Source: Acetobacteraceae bacterium (GTDB taxonomy: Bacteria; Pseudomonadota; Alphaproteobacteria; Acetobacterales; Acetobacteraceae). From it: DNA of 64,000 bases. Under the pieces are notes generated by a model, which saw only the letters and a list, made by a program, of their open reading frames with translations, had not been told where the DNA came from and did not search any database. The DNA is taken from contig CP154827.1 in NCBI GenBank assembly GCA_039613835.1, forward strand, positions 1,888,501 through 1,952,500, given 5' to 3'. Below are positions 19,577 to 29,916 of this stretch, in pieces. Position numbers and translations under genes: made by a program. Numbering within the stretch: the first letter of the stretch is position 1; each line of letters begins with the position of its first letter.

Positions 19577-21033
19577 TCAAACGGCCAGGAGAGCCTTGTC
19601 AGATTGCTCCGCGATAATGTCATGCTGGCGTGCACGGGGAGGCCCTTAACCTCCACATGAACGCCGCGCGCCTGTAATTTGCTGACAATTTTCTCCAGTT
19701 TGGCGACGGCTGTGATGTCCTAGAATGTCCCCCGGTCCACATCAATCACGATCTTCTTCGCGGATGTCTGGAAATCAACCGCGTCGAAAAGCATGTCGGA
19801 TGACGCGAAGAAGATCTGCCCTGAGATCCTGTAAATCTCTTCATCACCCTCGCGCTCATGCTTGATGCTGAGCATATTCGTCGCCCGCCAGGCAAAGAAC
19901 ACGCCGCTGAGCAGAACGCCCGCGACAACGCCCGCAGCGAGGTCCTGCGTGCTGACGGTCACGAGCACCGTGACGATCATTACCACAGTCGATAATTTGG
20001 GATGGCGCAGCAGATCCCGCAGGGATCCCCAGGCAAAGGTGCTGACGGAAACCATAATCATAATCGCTACAAGCGCGGCAAGCGGCACAAGGGCGAACCA
20101 GCGATGCAGCACATCCATCAGGAGAAGCAGAAACGCACCGGCTGCGAAAGTTGAGAGGCGTCCACGCCCGCCATAACGCAGGTTACCGACCGGCTGACCC
20201 ACCATGCCGCACCCGCCAATGCCACCGAAAACCGCGACAAGCATGTTGGAGATCCCGAGCCCCGTGCACTCCATCCGCTGATTACCGTGCGTGTCCGTAT
20301 GCTCATCCACCACGCCGGCGGTCATGAGTGACTCAAGCAGGCCGACAGCGGCCATGGCCAGCGCATAGGGGAAGATGATTTCAAGCGTCTCAATATTAAA
20401 CGGAACATGCGGCCATGTCAGTTGCGGGAGCCCGTTTGGCAGGGTACCGAGATCAGCAACCGTGCGGACCGGCATCGGATAAAAAACAGTGATCAGCGTC
20501 AGAACGATGATGCAGATCAGGAGAGAGGGAATCATCGTGAATATGTGCGGCACGAGATAGATGATGGCCAGCCCGATCGCGATCAGCGCATACGTATACC
20601 AGGTGACATGCAGCATTTGCGGCACCTGCGCTGAAAAAATGAGGATGGCCAGCGCATTGACAAAGCCTGTCCGCACTTCGTCGGAGACAAAGCGCATCAC
20701 AACATGTAGGCGGAGCAGCCCGAAACATAATTGCATGAATCCGGCCAGCATCGTGGCCGCGAACATATATTGGACTCCGTGATGATGAACCAGCGCGCCG
20801 ACCACAAAAGCGATGGACCCCGCCGCGCCGGAGATCATCCCTGGCCGACCACCTGTCAGCGCGATCGCGATGCTGATGACGAAGGAGGCGTAAAGCGAAA
20901 TGGCAGGCGACACGCCTGAAACATAGGAAAAGGCGATGACTTCTGGAATGAGGGCGAACGTGCCAACCATTCCGGCCAGCACCTCATTCAGTGGCGAGAA
21001 AGCCAACTGAGCACGGTACTCAGACAGTTTCAC
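19577..21033 (-). pseudogene. SulP-family anion transporter with broken STAS domain
   Basis: GTG at 21033 is preceded by CGGAG. The membrane part is intact with ~10-12 segments (LAGMVGTFALIPEVIAFSYV, GGIGGCGMVGQPVGNLRYGG). The C-terminal STAS domain is cut: an in-frame TAG at 19720-19722 follows IDVDRGTF, where relatives read a Trp (FWDITAV). The same frame continues with DITAVAKLEKIVSKLQ, and a further shift near 19610-19630 precedes IIAEQSDKALLAV and the original stop at 19577. SulP proteins move sulfate, bicarbonate or related anions, and the STAS domain regulates them. The truncated carrier keeps all membrane helices and might retain some activity. Confidence 0.85.
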
Positions 21034-21413
21034 GGTAAATCTCCGAAGATGAGAAGGGGTCGTTGTATTCAGGCCCAACGGGGCAATGGCGGGGGCACCA
21101 TAATGATTTTTGTTTAAAAAGCAAATCTCGCGAGTGTGCGTCTTTACTTACGCCTTCATTAAGTCTGCTGGCGCGCGATGATGCGCGCCACCAAAAAGGT
21201 AAATGATCGTCAGGTTTACCGACAGGACGACCGTTATCTCGTTCGTTGTCGTAAAATAGTTCTGATCAAATAAGCGCGAGAAGTCATGACATTTTCACGA
21301 ACGGATCGATCAGGCAGGCGGGCATGCTCGGGCGACGATCTGTTAAGCTGCCACGCCTTGTCATTCTGATGCTTCAACGAGGATCGCGGTAAAATAGGCT
21401 CGGGAGGAACAAG
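21034..21413 (+). other. Intergenic region between divergent genes
   Basis: About 380 bases between the sulP start (reading left) and the secreted-protein gene (reading right). It should hold promoters for both. It is partly AT-rich (for example 21110-21125), but I see no convincing -35/-10 pair, repeat or RNA structure. Confidence 0.4.
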
Positions 21414-22562
21414 ATGAAAAAAACATTTCCCAAATATTATATTTCTAATGCACGTCTTAACTTTCAATCTTTCAGGCGCGGTCTGCTTTGCGCAAAGTGA
21501 AACGCGCCTCGATGCCAGCCAGGTTGAAAAATCGAAAAACGCTTTCAAATTTGAAGGGTCAGCTTATCTTACAGACGATGACACACCCATCATGCGGTCC
21601 GAGATCAATGAGCCGAATGGCGTCGCCGGGCTCAATGCGGGGGCAACGTGACAGCGCCGGTCACGACATCCGTTTTACAGGTCGGTCAAACCTTGGACGG
21701 AACGTTTACGCCCATCCTGGATGCAGATGTTGAAGGCGAAGCGCTCTCCACGGGTTTTGAAGCCTCCGTCCTTGGTGGTAACCTCATTAACTTACCGCAT
21801 TCTCCCTACAAGCAGATTGCCACGCAGCCGCATAATCTTGTGGTGCACGGCTCCACAACCGGCCCATTCAATCCGGGCTGCGTCCTGTGCCTCTTCATGG
21901 AGCCCGTATATGGCCGGAGGGCTGCAATTTCCGCGAAGGAATATCGAGACGGTTATGTTGCTACACATGATGGTGTCATGTTGTACGGGCAACCTGCAAA
22001 TGCGAATGCACGTTTAATGCTTCCCGTAAAACGATATTCAGCCCACGATGTCACGCTCAGCACGCCCCTGACGGCGACGGAGAGGGTGCAGAGATCCACA
22101 AGGGTATGTATATCGTGACCAATTCTGTCCCTGAAGGGACGGTGCAGTTAGCGATCGGGACAAGTTCCACCTTTCCGGCCTTCCGAAATCTGTTCGGCCC
22201 CATCGCAGGCGTGAGCGATGATGGACTCAGCATCTCGGTATATGGATGGGCTACCGAAATGACGCGGGCCGACGGAACAGTTCCATCAACGACATCTTTA
22301 GACAAAGTATGGGATCCCGGACGTACAACGCCCGTCATTTATATCGGCGCTTCCAATAAAGCGTTCTTCCACAACGCCTTTATGTCGTATGATGGGCAGA
22401 ACACTCCCGAGACAGGCGCCGGTTCCCTCATCCATGCCTTGGAATGGGCTGAAATCGACGAAAATATCGTCAATGAGCCGAGAGATTATGCGGTCAGCTA
22501 TCATGGTTTGACCATGACGACCAATGCCGACTCACCCAGAAAACTGACAGATGACCTTCATT
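21414..22562 (+). pseudogene. Secreted protein of unknown family, three frameshifts, lost 3' end
   Basis: GGGAGGA precedes ATG 21414. Removing one A from the A7 run (21417-21423) gives a clear signal peptide (HFPNIIFLMHVLTFNLSG, cleavage after AVCFA). Further single-base losses in G5 (21639-21643) and C4 (22065-22068) reconnect all later pieces into one beta-rich product (VGQTLDGTFTPILDAD; VPEGTVQLAIGTSSTFPAFRNLFG; TTPVIYIGASNKAFFHNAFM). No stop belongs to this gene. At about 22562 the sequence runs directly into a truncated sugar transporter, so the 3' end was deleted. I do not recognise the family; a surface or tail-like protein is a guess only. Confidence 0.65.
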
Positions 22563-23672
22563 CCAATCCGCGCCTTGGACGAGTGGATTGTGTCCTCCCT
22601 CATGTTGGGGTGGCGGCAGGCGCGATTGCGGCCGCCTTTATCGCCCAGCGGGCGGGACGCAAAGCGGCGATGCTGGTGGCGGGTTTTCTATTCCTCCTCG
22701 GGACGCTGCTTTGCGCTCTGGCCCCGAATGTCAGCATCATGATCGGGGGCGCGTCGTTCTCGGCCTCGGCGTTGGGCTCACCGCCTTTTTCCGCGCCGCT
22801 TTATATTGCGGAGATCTCGCTGGAATCGCAGCGCGGCACGATGATCTCTATTTATCAGCTCATCGTCTGCGGCGGAATGCTCCTTGCTTTCCTGTCTGAC
22901 AGCCTGCCGGCTTATGGCGGGCATTGGCGCTGGATGCTGGGCATCCTGCTTGTCCCGACCGTAATTTTCATTATTGCGATGTTGCAGATCCCTTACTCAC
23001 CACGCTGGCTGGTCGCCGATGGGCAGAAGCGGAGGGCGCGGGCCGTCTGGGTGTCGCGCTGCAGGCTTTGCAGCAACTGACCGGCATTAATGTCATACTG
23101 TATTACGCGCCGCATATTCTCGAAAAAATGGGTTTTTCCACCGCGGCATCCATCTGGTGTACAGTGATTTTCGGGGCGGTCAATCTCACGGGCGTCGGGC
23201 TTGTCATTTACTTTATTGACCGCGTGGGTCGCCGTCCCCTTTTAATGATCAGCACCCTGGCGGCCTCCATTATGTTAGCCGGTTTTGGTTTTGTCGCGTA
23301 TCTGGGTTTACCGGGGATGATTTTCAAAGTGACTGAAATCACCCTTCTCGCCCTTTTTGTCTTTTTTACGCCGTTGGCTCCGGGCCGATGTCGTGGACGC
23401 TCTGTGCTGAAATCCAACCTCTAAGAGGCCGCACCGCCGCCGTCGCGGCATCCACTTTTACCAACTGGGTAACAAACTGGCTGATCGCCAATATCTTTCT
23501 GTCTGTTATGGCGGTGATTCATGATTACGGCGTTTTCTGGCTACTCGCCGGTTTCAATTTGGTTTTCTTCTTCGTCAAGGTGTTTTTCGTGCCGGAGACG
23601 AAAGGTTGCTCCCTCGAAGATATTGAGGAAAATCTAAATAAGGGAAAGCGGCTTCGTGATATCGGCGTTTGA
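22563..23672 (+). pseudogene. Sugar-porter MFS transporter remnant (GalP-like)
   Basis: It lacks the first ~50-60 residues; similarity begins at LDEWIVSSLMLG (22575). Later blocks are recognisable in shifting frames: GAIAAAFIAQRAGRKAAMLV, APLYIAEISLESQRGTMISI, YSPRWLVADGQK, then after a deletion of the central loop LQALQQLTGINVILYYAPHI, DRVGRRPLL, LCAEIQPLRGRT, FFVPETKGCSLEDIEENL. Frame changes occur at G4 near 22608, G5 near 22746, C-rich sites and near 23380. The intact family is about 460-480 residues and imports galactose, xylose or glucose with protons. Clearly dead. Confidence 0.9.
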
Positions 23673-23710
23673 GAACTATCCTTCTCGACCAAGGTGATTA
23701 TACGAGCCTG

Positions 23711-24748
23711 TCAACAGACCGCTTCCCTGAGCCTTTCAAATTCCGCTTCCTCAGAATGGGATGGCGTTTGTGCCTGTTGGCCGTCGCGGGTGAGTCGCTG
23801 CGCGAGAAGGGTGCGGATCCGTTCTACGCAGATTTCAAGATCGTCATCCGCGGAAGGGGCGGGTATTTTTCCACAAGGCGTTCTTAGCGGTCTCTTCAGT
23901 CAGGACGCGCACAATGCCTGCTTGGATCAATAACCGATGCCATCGTGCAAAATCCGCGCCGCCAGCCAAAAGGCCCTTTTTAATTAAATTTCGGCGCCAT
24001 CGGGGAAAGAGAGCGCAGGATGTGGTCTTGAGAAAGTGGTTGAGCGTTTTCCGCATTGGCAACGGGTAAAGCCAGGTGGGCAAACCGGAACGTATGAGGT
24101 CGGCCAGAAGGGACGCGCTGTCCGCCGTAACAATCACGCGCGCACTTTCAACCAGAACATCCCGCACGCGGCGTCGTGCGATTGTGATGCCATCCCGCCG
24201 ACATTGATCCTGCATGTAAGTGGCGATGTCAGACGGTGTCCGGCAACTGAAAATGACTTGAAGCGCCTCACCGGCGCGATGGGCGGCGATTTTGGCCAGA
24301 CGCAGCATCTCATCACATTCACGCCGTCCGAGCGCGTGGTGAGTTGTTTTCCCGCTCAGGATCAAAGTCGTTTTACCCTTTTGCGCGGGCTGGGTCTCGG
24401 CCCCTAAGCGGTGTTCCGGCTGAAGCGCCGCGCCATTCAGCGGTAATTTGAGGTGCAATACGTTGTCGGCTTCGGGGTAATCATCCTGCGGCATGATAAT
24501 CACGAGGTCGAGTCTGGATGTCGGGAACAAACGTGGCCGTCCCAATTGTATCAAAAGCGGTTTTTTTCGAAACGTCTATGGAGGGCCAGTCCCGGCTTCA
24601 AGGCTTTACCAAATGACAGGATGATGTCGGGCGCGGAAGGGGGCGTGGTCCAAGGGGCAATCACCTTGAATGGCATGGCCAGGGCGCGTGCAAGGGCTTC
24701 ACATTGCGTTCGTTCACCTTCCCGTTCCGTATCGATGATCGCGATCAC
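23711..24748 (-). pseudogene. ELM1-like (DUF1022) nucleoside-diphosphate-sugar epimerase-like protein, two frameshifts
   Basis: GTG at 24748 opens IAIIDTEREGERTQCEALARAL. Frame is lost at the T7 run on the plus strand (24561-24567) just before PLLIQLGRPRL. The middle (LVIIMPQDDYPEADNVLHLK, VIVTADSASLLADLIRSGLPTWLYPL) matches the mitochondrial-fission ELM1 family of alphaproteobacteria. A second shift near 23850 precedes a C-terminal tail (DLEICVERIRTLLAQRL) ending at 23711. The intact protein would be ~340 residues. These proteins resemble GT-B glycosyltransferases; their bacterial role is unclear, possibly in envelope glycan metabolism. It converges with the MFS remnant. Confidence 0.75.
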
Positions 24749-24974
24749 GCCGCATACTCCGTGTCATTGAAGAAATTTTTCGTCTCCCCGCCTTTTATAA
24801 AACGAAATTTGAATCGGATAGGGTTATTAACAAAGGCGCGTCGCAAAATGACCGGGAAATGTCGCAGGCGCCGGGGAAAACGCGTGCGGAGAAGGGCGAG
24901 ACGCCGCGTCATGAAAATTCTCCGGAGAAATGGATTGATGCCGAACGTTAAAACGAAGCGGGTCTAAGCCGCAT

Positions 24975-26688
24975 ATTATGACGTGCTGAGTGTTTAGAAA
25001 AAGTTTTCCATCAATGGGATGGCGCCGGAAGCCCCGACACGCTGACGATAAGATGCATGCCGCGACCGCTTTCGCCAAAGCACGTCGACGCCAGCAAGTA
25101 ATGGCCTGCACGAGTTCCATTGGTCCGGGTGCGCTCAATATGGTGACCGGTGCTGCGGTGGCGCATGTCAATCGTCTGTCGCTCCTTTTGCTTCCCGGTG
25201 ATGTCTTCGCCAATCGCATCCCGGACCCGGTCCTACAACAGATTGAGGATTTCGGGAATGGAGTGGTTTCAGCCAATGATGCCTTCATCGCGGTCTCCCG
25301 CTATTTTGATCGCCTGACGCGGCCGGAACAACTAATCCCCGCCTTCCATCAAGCGATGCGTGTGCTGACCGACCCCGCTGAATGCGGGCCTGTCACGCTC
25401 AGCCTGTGTCAGGATGTTCAGGCCGAGGCTTTTGAATATCCCAACGCGTTTTTCAGGGAGCGCATCCGCCGCCAGGTGCCCGACGCACGTGAGCTTACTG
25501 ACGCCGTGAAGCTGATCCGTCAGACGCGCAAACCTCTCATTATCGCCGGTGGCGGTGTGCTCTATGCCGAGGCGGAACAGGCGCTGGCGGCGATGAGTCA
25601 CGCCTATGGCGTCCCCGTCGGGGAAACGCAGGCCGGGAAATCTTCCCTGCCCACCGCGCACGCGCTTAATATGGGCGGGATCGGCGTTAGTGGGGGCACG
25701 GCCGCGAATGAAATGGCGCAGGAGGCCGACCTCATCATTGCGGTCGGGACGCGCTTACAGGATTTCACCACCGGGTCCTGAGGGTTGTTCAAAAACCCGG
25801 ACATGAAAATCATCGCGTTGAACTTGCAGCCTTTCGACGCGGTCAAACATGACGCCCTGCCGGTCATTGCGGATGCAAAAATCGCCGCGGAACAGATCGC
25901 GGCAGCGCTGAAAGGCTGGAAAGCGGATGCTGGCTGGACGAAGCGCGCGCAAGCGGCGCGTCAGCGATGGCTTGAAACGGCCGATGCCTACCAGGCCGTC
26001 CCGGAAGGAGAGGCGCTGCCAACTGATGCGCAGGTCATCGGTGCGGCGCAACGTGTCGCGAAACCGACCGATACGGTCGTCTGCGCGGCCGGAGGCTACC
26101 AGCGGAATTGCAGAAACCTGGCGGCCTGAGCAGCCGGGTGGATACCACATGGAATACGGGTTCTCCTGCATGGGCTATGAGCTTGCCGGCGGGATTGGCG
26201 TCAAAATGGCGCGGCCGAAACGGGACGTTATTGTGATGGTGGGGGATGGCTTCTACCTCATGCTGAATTCCGAGATCGCCACGTCCGTCATGTTAGGCCA
26301 TAACCATGATTATCGTCCTGTTGGATAATCATGGTTATGGCTGCATTAACCGTCTTCAGCAGGCGACGAGGAGTGCGCCTTTCAATAATCTCTGGGTGGA
26401 CTCATAGCATATGGCGCAGTTCCCACAGATTGACTTTGTGCAACATGCGCGCGGGCTTGGGGCCCTCGCGGAAAAAGTCGCGTCGCTCCCGGCCTTGTCC
26501 GAAGCAATTGCGCGCGCAAGGCGGACCGCACAACGGCGATCCTGATCGACACTGACCCGAAACCGAACACGAAAGAGGGCGGCGCATGGTGGGATGTGGC
26601 CGTGCCGGAGGTTTCAACGCGCCCGCAGGTTAATAAAGCACGCACCAATTATGAACGTGCACGCAGGGCGCAGCGTATCGGAAACTGA
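24975..26688 (+). pseudogene. iolD: iolD remnant (TPP-dependent trihydroxycyclohexanedione hydrolase)
   Basis: The first ~60 residues of the family are missing; similarity begins at ECLEKVFHQWDGAG (about 24972). After a frame change, CTSSIGPGALNMVTGAAV and LLLPGDVFANRIPDPVLQQ follow. An in-frame TGA at 25779-25781 stands after TTGS, where the family has Trp. More shifts lie near 26100 and 26310. VMVGDGFYLMLNSEIATSV (the TPP-binding GDG motif) and LLDNHGYGCINRLQQ survive. Another in-frame TAG lies at 26404-26406. The tail KARTNYERARRAQRIGN ends at 26688. IolD opens the ring of an inositol breakdown intermediate. Lesions are too many for sequencing error. Confidence 0.92.
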
Positions 26689-26727
26689 ACGCGGCCGTTT
26701 TGGGTCTGATAAAGAAGGACGGGCAAT

Positions 26728-27630
26728 ATGGCGATCAAAATCGGCACGAACCCTATCATCTGGTCAAATGATGACCTCCGATTCCTCGGGGTTACGACAT
26801 CGCTTGACACCTGCCTGAGGGAAGCGCGGTTTGCCGGGATTGAAGGCATGGAAATGGGGCATAAATTGCCGACTTCCGCGCCTGAGCTGAAAAAGGTCCT
26901 TTCACCGCATAATATGGCGTTCATCTCCGGTTGATGGTCAACCAATCTGCTTGTTCATGATGAGGCGGCGGAAATCGAGGCCATTTCTGCTCATCTTCAA
27001 TTGCTGAAGGAAATGGGGCGCAAGGTCTGCATCGTCTGTGAGACATCGAATTCCATCCAGCACGGGGCGTTTGACACGCCGCTTTCACAACGCCCCGTGC
27101 TGGATGATGCAGGCTGGGCGCTTCTGACCACGCGCATGACGCGGCTGGGGGACTATATTGCCCAGCAAGGGATTGACCTTGTCTATCATCACCATATGGG
27201 GACGGTGGTGCAGTCAAGGCAGGATATCGTGCGGTTTATGGATGAGACAGGCCCCTCCGTGAAGCTCTTGCTCGATACAGGCCACGCTTTATAGGGCGGT
27301 GCCGACCCCGCCGAACTGGCACGCACCTACCGAACACGCATCAAACACATCCACGCCAAAGACCTCCGCCCCTTTAAACGCGCGCAGGCGGATGTTTGCG
27401 AATGGAGCTTCCTCCGCGCCGTCCTCTCCGGCGTCTTTACCGTGCCGGGCGATGGCGGGATCGATTACCGCCGGATCTTCGCGGAATTGCCGGATTATGA
27501 TGGCTGGGTGGTGATCGAAGCGGAACAGGACCCGCAACGCGCCAACCCGTTGGTTTACGTGCGGATGGGGCGAAATTATTTGGTGGATGCGTTGGGGGAA
27601 GGATGGGACAAATGTAACGTCCATGGCTGA
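26728..27630 (+). pseudogene. iolE: iolE remnant (inosose dehydratase)
   Basis: One continuous frame interrupted by two stops: TGA at 26932-26934 (after FISG, where relatives have Trp) and TAG at 27292-27294 (after DTGHAL). Family motifs are preserved: IGTNPIIWSNDD, EARFAGIEGMEMGHKLP, GIDLVYHHHMGT, LLLDTGHAL, RIKHIHAKDLRP, YDGWVVIEAEQDP. Full length (~300 codons) and no indels. IolE dehydrates scyllo-inosose, the step before IolD. It lies 40 bases after iolD, the remains of an iol operon. Confidence 0.92.
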
Positions 27631-28109
27631 GATTAGCGCACTCGACGCGTCTGAAGTTGATCGAAACAACTATACGCTTATCTTACAGGTAGATCATCGC
27701 TGTCTTTTAGGCCTATTTTAAAGACAAATTTTTTAAATCAAAGTATTGTGGATTCTCTTTTGAGAGGTTTATAATGTTCGAGACATCGGTGATGGTTACT
27801 TGAGGACATTGGGCTTAAATTGCAGTTTCGCGATGAAATCCTTGTTAGACAGCAAGACGACTAGCTTTCGTCAAAGCTCTTAAGTCGTTTATCGTTTAAT
27901 TAGGGGCAATGACGAACGTTTCAGCCTTCATAAACGTGTGTCATCGGCGTCGAGATTAGAGGGGCTAAGTTGTTCGCCTTTTAGGGATCCTTTAACTGGT
28001 TCTTACCTATCGATTATTAATCATCGATATTGGACGTGCAACGAAGACGAACACTTGGATTCTTTGCACGCTTTAATTTTCGTTTTCAACTCAATCATCG
28101 AGGAAGTTA
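27631..28109 (+). other. AT-rich region without recognisable gene
   Basis: About 480 bases, visibly richer in A and T than the flanks. A 67-residue open stretch (27938-28141) overlaps the next gene in another frame and shows no known motif. Its composition matches the following STM4504/CBY_0614-family remnant, so both probably arrived together. No repeat or integrase seen. Confidence 0.4.
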
Positions 28110-28928
28110 GTGGCGATTACCGATTTATATTTCAAACGTAAGAAGCGTGAACGGGGAGAAATATCGGACGTATACTCGTACGACCAACTCTCAAATAGTT
28201 TCAAGGTACAAGTAATAAAAATCATTTTGGATGTCGTGGGCGATATCAATTCTCCTTATGGTGAATCGAGTTTCCAGTTCTACAGAGAAATCGATTCGAT
28301 CTTATCCAGGGAGCTAGGTCGTTTCTCAATAGGTCTTAGCGCTGACAGCCTGCAAGAAGACTTGTTCAACTTTTTTTGAAAGAGACCGACGTAGACTTGT
28401 GTCTTAGTTTCGTTGAACTCGTCTTCAGCAATATGCCCTTCGTGAGGCCGAGGTCAACTTACCCTAGTCCGATGTGGTCACCAGTAACTGTTTCAAGCGC
28501 AATAGAAGAATTGAACGGTAGATTTAACGAGCAAAGCATAGGTTATAGATTTGAATCAAACAGGATAATTCGCGTTGATTCGTAATTTGTGCGTTCTGAG
28601 GTTGTTAAACCTGTTCTCGAACTGTTGAGCGGACGCAATTTCAACGGCGCCAACAATGAATTTTTAAAGGCTCACGAGCACTACAGATATAAGAGATACG
28701 AGGAATGTATCAATGAGGCGTCGAAAGCCTTTGAGAGCTCTATGAAGTCAATTTGCGCGACTAACAGTTTGGAGGTAAAGTCAACGGATTCAACAAAAAG
28801 GCTGATCGAAACAATTTTCGCGAAAGGGCTTCTGCACGAATATTTGGAGCCTTACTTCGCATCGCTGCAAACTCTATTGAAGAACGGCATCCAATATTCT
28901 GTTTCTTGTCGATGCTGCGAGACGGTGA
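28110..28928 (+). pseudogene. STM4504/CBY_0614-family protein remnant
   Basis: GTG at 28110 after GAGGA opens AITDLYFKRKKRERGE-DVYSYD, the very conserved start of this family. Frame is lost in a T7 run (28371-28377); one more T gives LKETDVDLCLSFVELVF. An in-frame TAA at 28583-28585 stands in RIIRVDS-x-FVRSEVVKP, where the family has Gln (CAA to TAA). EEFLKAHEHYR-like (NEFLKAHEHYRYKRY) and AFESSMKSIC follow. A deletion of about 45 codons near 28885 joins LLKNG to the C-terminal ASNILFLVDAARR (other frame, stop 28926). The family includes an abortive-infection-like C-terminal region; function unproven. AT-rich and probably acquired. Confidence 0.8.
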
Positions 28929-29160
28929 AGAGTCGATTTGATACGAATACGCCAGCATCTCCGATGTTTCGATAATTCTGTGACTTCCTTGACGACAATT
29001 TGGTCGGTCGCTTCTAACGACATTTCGTGACCCCCAAATTTGCCCCCAAATTTTTTTTGCTTGAACGGAAAGAAGCGAGAAATTTTGGGAGAGTTATTCT
29101 GTTTAAGGGGCTGCTTTTTGAGTTTTTTGGGTCACCTAGGTTTGTGCCAGGAAACGCCTC
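28929..29160 (+). other. AT-rich spacer between remnant gene and tRNA-Ser 3' end
   Basis: About 230 bases. A short direct repeat, CCCCCAAATTT then GCCCCCAAATTTT, lies at 29032-29054 and is followed by a T8 tract. This is the side of tRNA-Ser where integrative elements usually insert, but I see no duplicated tRNA end and no integrase. Confidence 0.4.
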
Positions 29161-29251
29161 TGGCGGAGAGAGAGGGATTCGAACCCTCGGTACGCTATTA
29201 ACGCACACACGCTTTCCAAGCGTGCGCCTTAAGCCGCTCGGCCATCTCTCC
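29161..29251 (-). tRNA. tRNA-Ser (GGA)
   Basis: Reading the minus strand: acceptor GGAGAGA (5' end at 29251) pairs with TCTCTCC, then discriminator G and encoded CCA ending at 29161. The anticodon stem/loop CACGCTTGGAAAGCGTG has anticodon GGA. A long variable arm is present as expected for tRNA-Ser, and the T-arm is GAGGG-TTCGAAT-CCCTC. Its 3' end faces the AT-rich segment; trpF starts its stop-side 29 bases away. Confidence 0.97.
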
Positions 29252-29280
29252 AGCGCTGGCGGAAGATAGCAAGCTTCCCG

Positions 29281-29916
29281 TCAAGCGCAAGGGGTTCTTG
29301 CGGCTTTTACGAACCGGGCTATCAATTCAGCGGATTTCACGCCGGGTCGGGTTTCAACGCCGGAGGAAACATCGACGGCTGGCGCGCCGGAGGTGGCAAT
29401 GGCTTCAGCGACGTTTTCCGGCGTCAGCCCCCCGGCAAGCAGCCAGTTTTGCGGCGCTTTCCAGCGTTTCAGCGGTGCCCAATCCATAATGCGGCCATTC
29501 CCGCCGGGCCGACCATCTTCCGTCCGTGCAGCAGGTTCAATCACAAGGCCGTTACAAAGTGGCGCGTCGGGCAGGTCGGAAAGGGTGGTGACGGCGATGG
29601 AGACCCACACAGGCAGACCGAAACGCTGCCGGATTTCCGCCGCTCGCTCAGGCGAGTCGTAAATCTGCAAAATCGATAGGAGCGCGGCGGCCAATGCGTC
29701 CGCGATCTCATCATCCGAAGGTTTGACGAACAACCCCACCGCGCGGCGCACCGCCGAGTCCCCGAAGCGCGTCAGCAGCGCGCCAACCTCTTGCCGCGTC
29801 ACAAAGCGTGGGGATCGCGCGTAAAACACAAAGCCGATCCAGTCCGCCCCGTTGTCCAGCGCGGCGGCGACGTTTTCGTGATCTCTCAGCCCGCAAATCT
29901 TGACGCCGACACTCAT
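29281..29916 (-). CDS. trpF: Phosphoribosylanthranilate isomerase
   Basis: 211 residues, a TIM-barrel of normal length. VKICGLRDHENVAAALDNGADWIGFVFY contains the catalytic Cys of KICG. SPRFVTRQE, AVGLFVKPSD, WLLAGGLTPENVAEAI and AVDVSSGVETRPGVK (phosphate-binding end) follow. Catalyses the Amadori rearrangement in tryptophan synthesis. It overlaps pyrF by ATGA. The usual following genes trpB-trpA are not present in this window; instead tRNA-Ser and the decayed region follow. Confidence 0.95.
   Translation of the reverse strand: MSVGVKICGLRDHENVAAALDNGADWIGFVFYARSPRFVTRQEVGALLTRFGDSAVRRAVGLFVKPSDDEIADALAAALLSILQIYDSPERAAEIRQRFGLPVWVSIAVTTLSDLPDAPLCNGLVIEPAARTEDGRPGGNGRIMDWAPLKRWKAPQNWLLAGGLTPENVAEAIATSGAPAVDVSSGVETRPGVKSAELIARFVKAARTPCA

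Noticed and set aside
22106..23080. Single 324-residue membrane protein
   Set aside because: It is two unrelated remnants joined at a deletion near 22562.
24848..24967. Small arginine-rich ORF (about 39 residues) upstream of iolD remnant
   Set aside because: Highly basic but without a known ribosomal-protein signature; another frame over the same bases is equally open (about 30 residues). Cannot be supported as a gene.
17903..26934. TGA read as tryptophan (altered genetic code)
   Set aside because: Three TGA codons occupy Trp positions, but intact genes use TGG for Trp and end at TGA (rpsI, pdxA, shc and others), and TAG and TAA stops occur in the same broken genes.
29032..29054. Short direct repeat CCCCCAAATTT as attachment site
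   Set aside because: The two copies are adjacent and unrelated to the tRNA-Ser sequence; no integrase is present.
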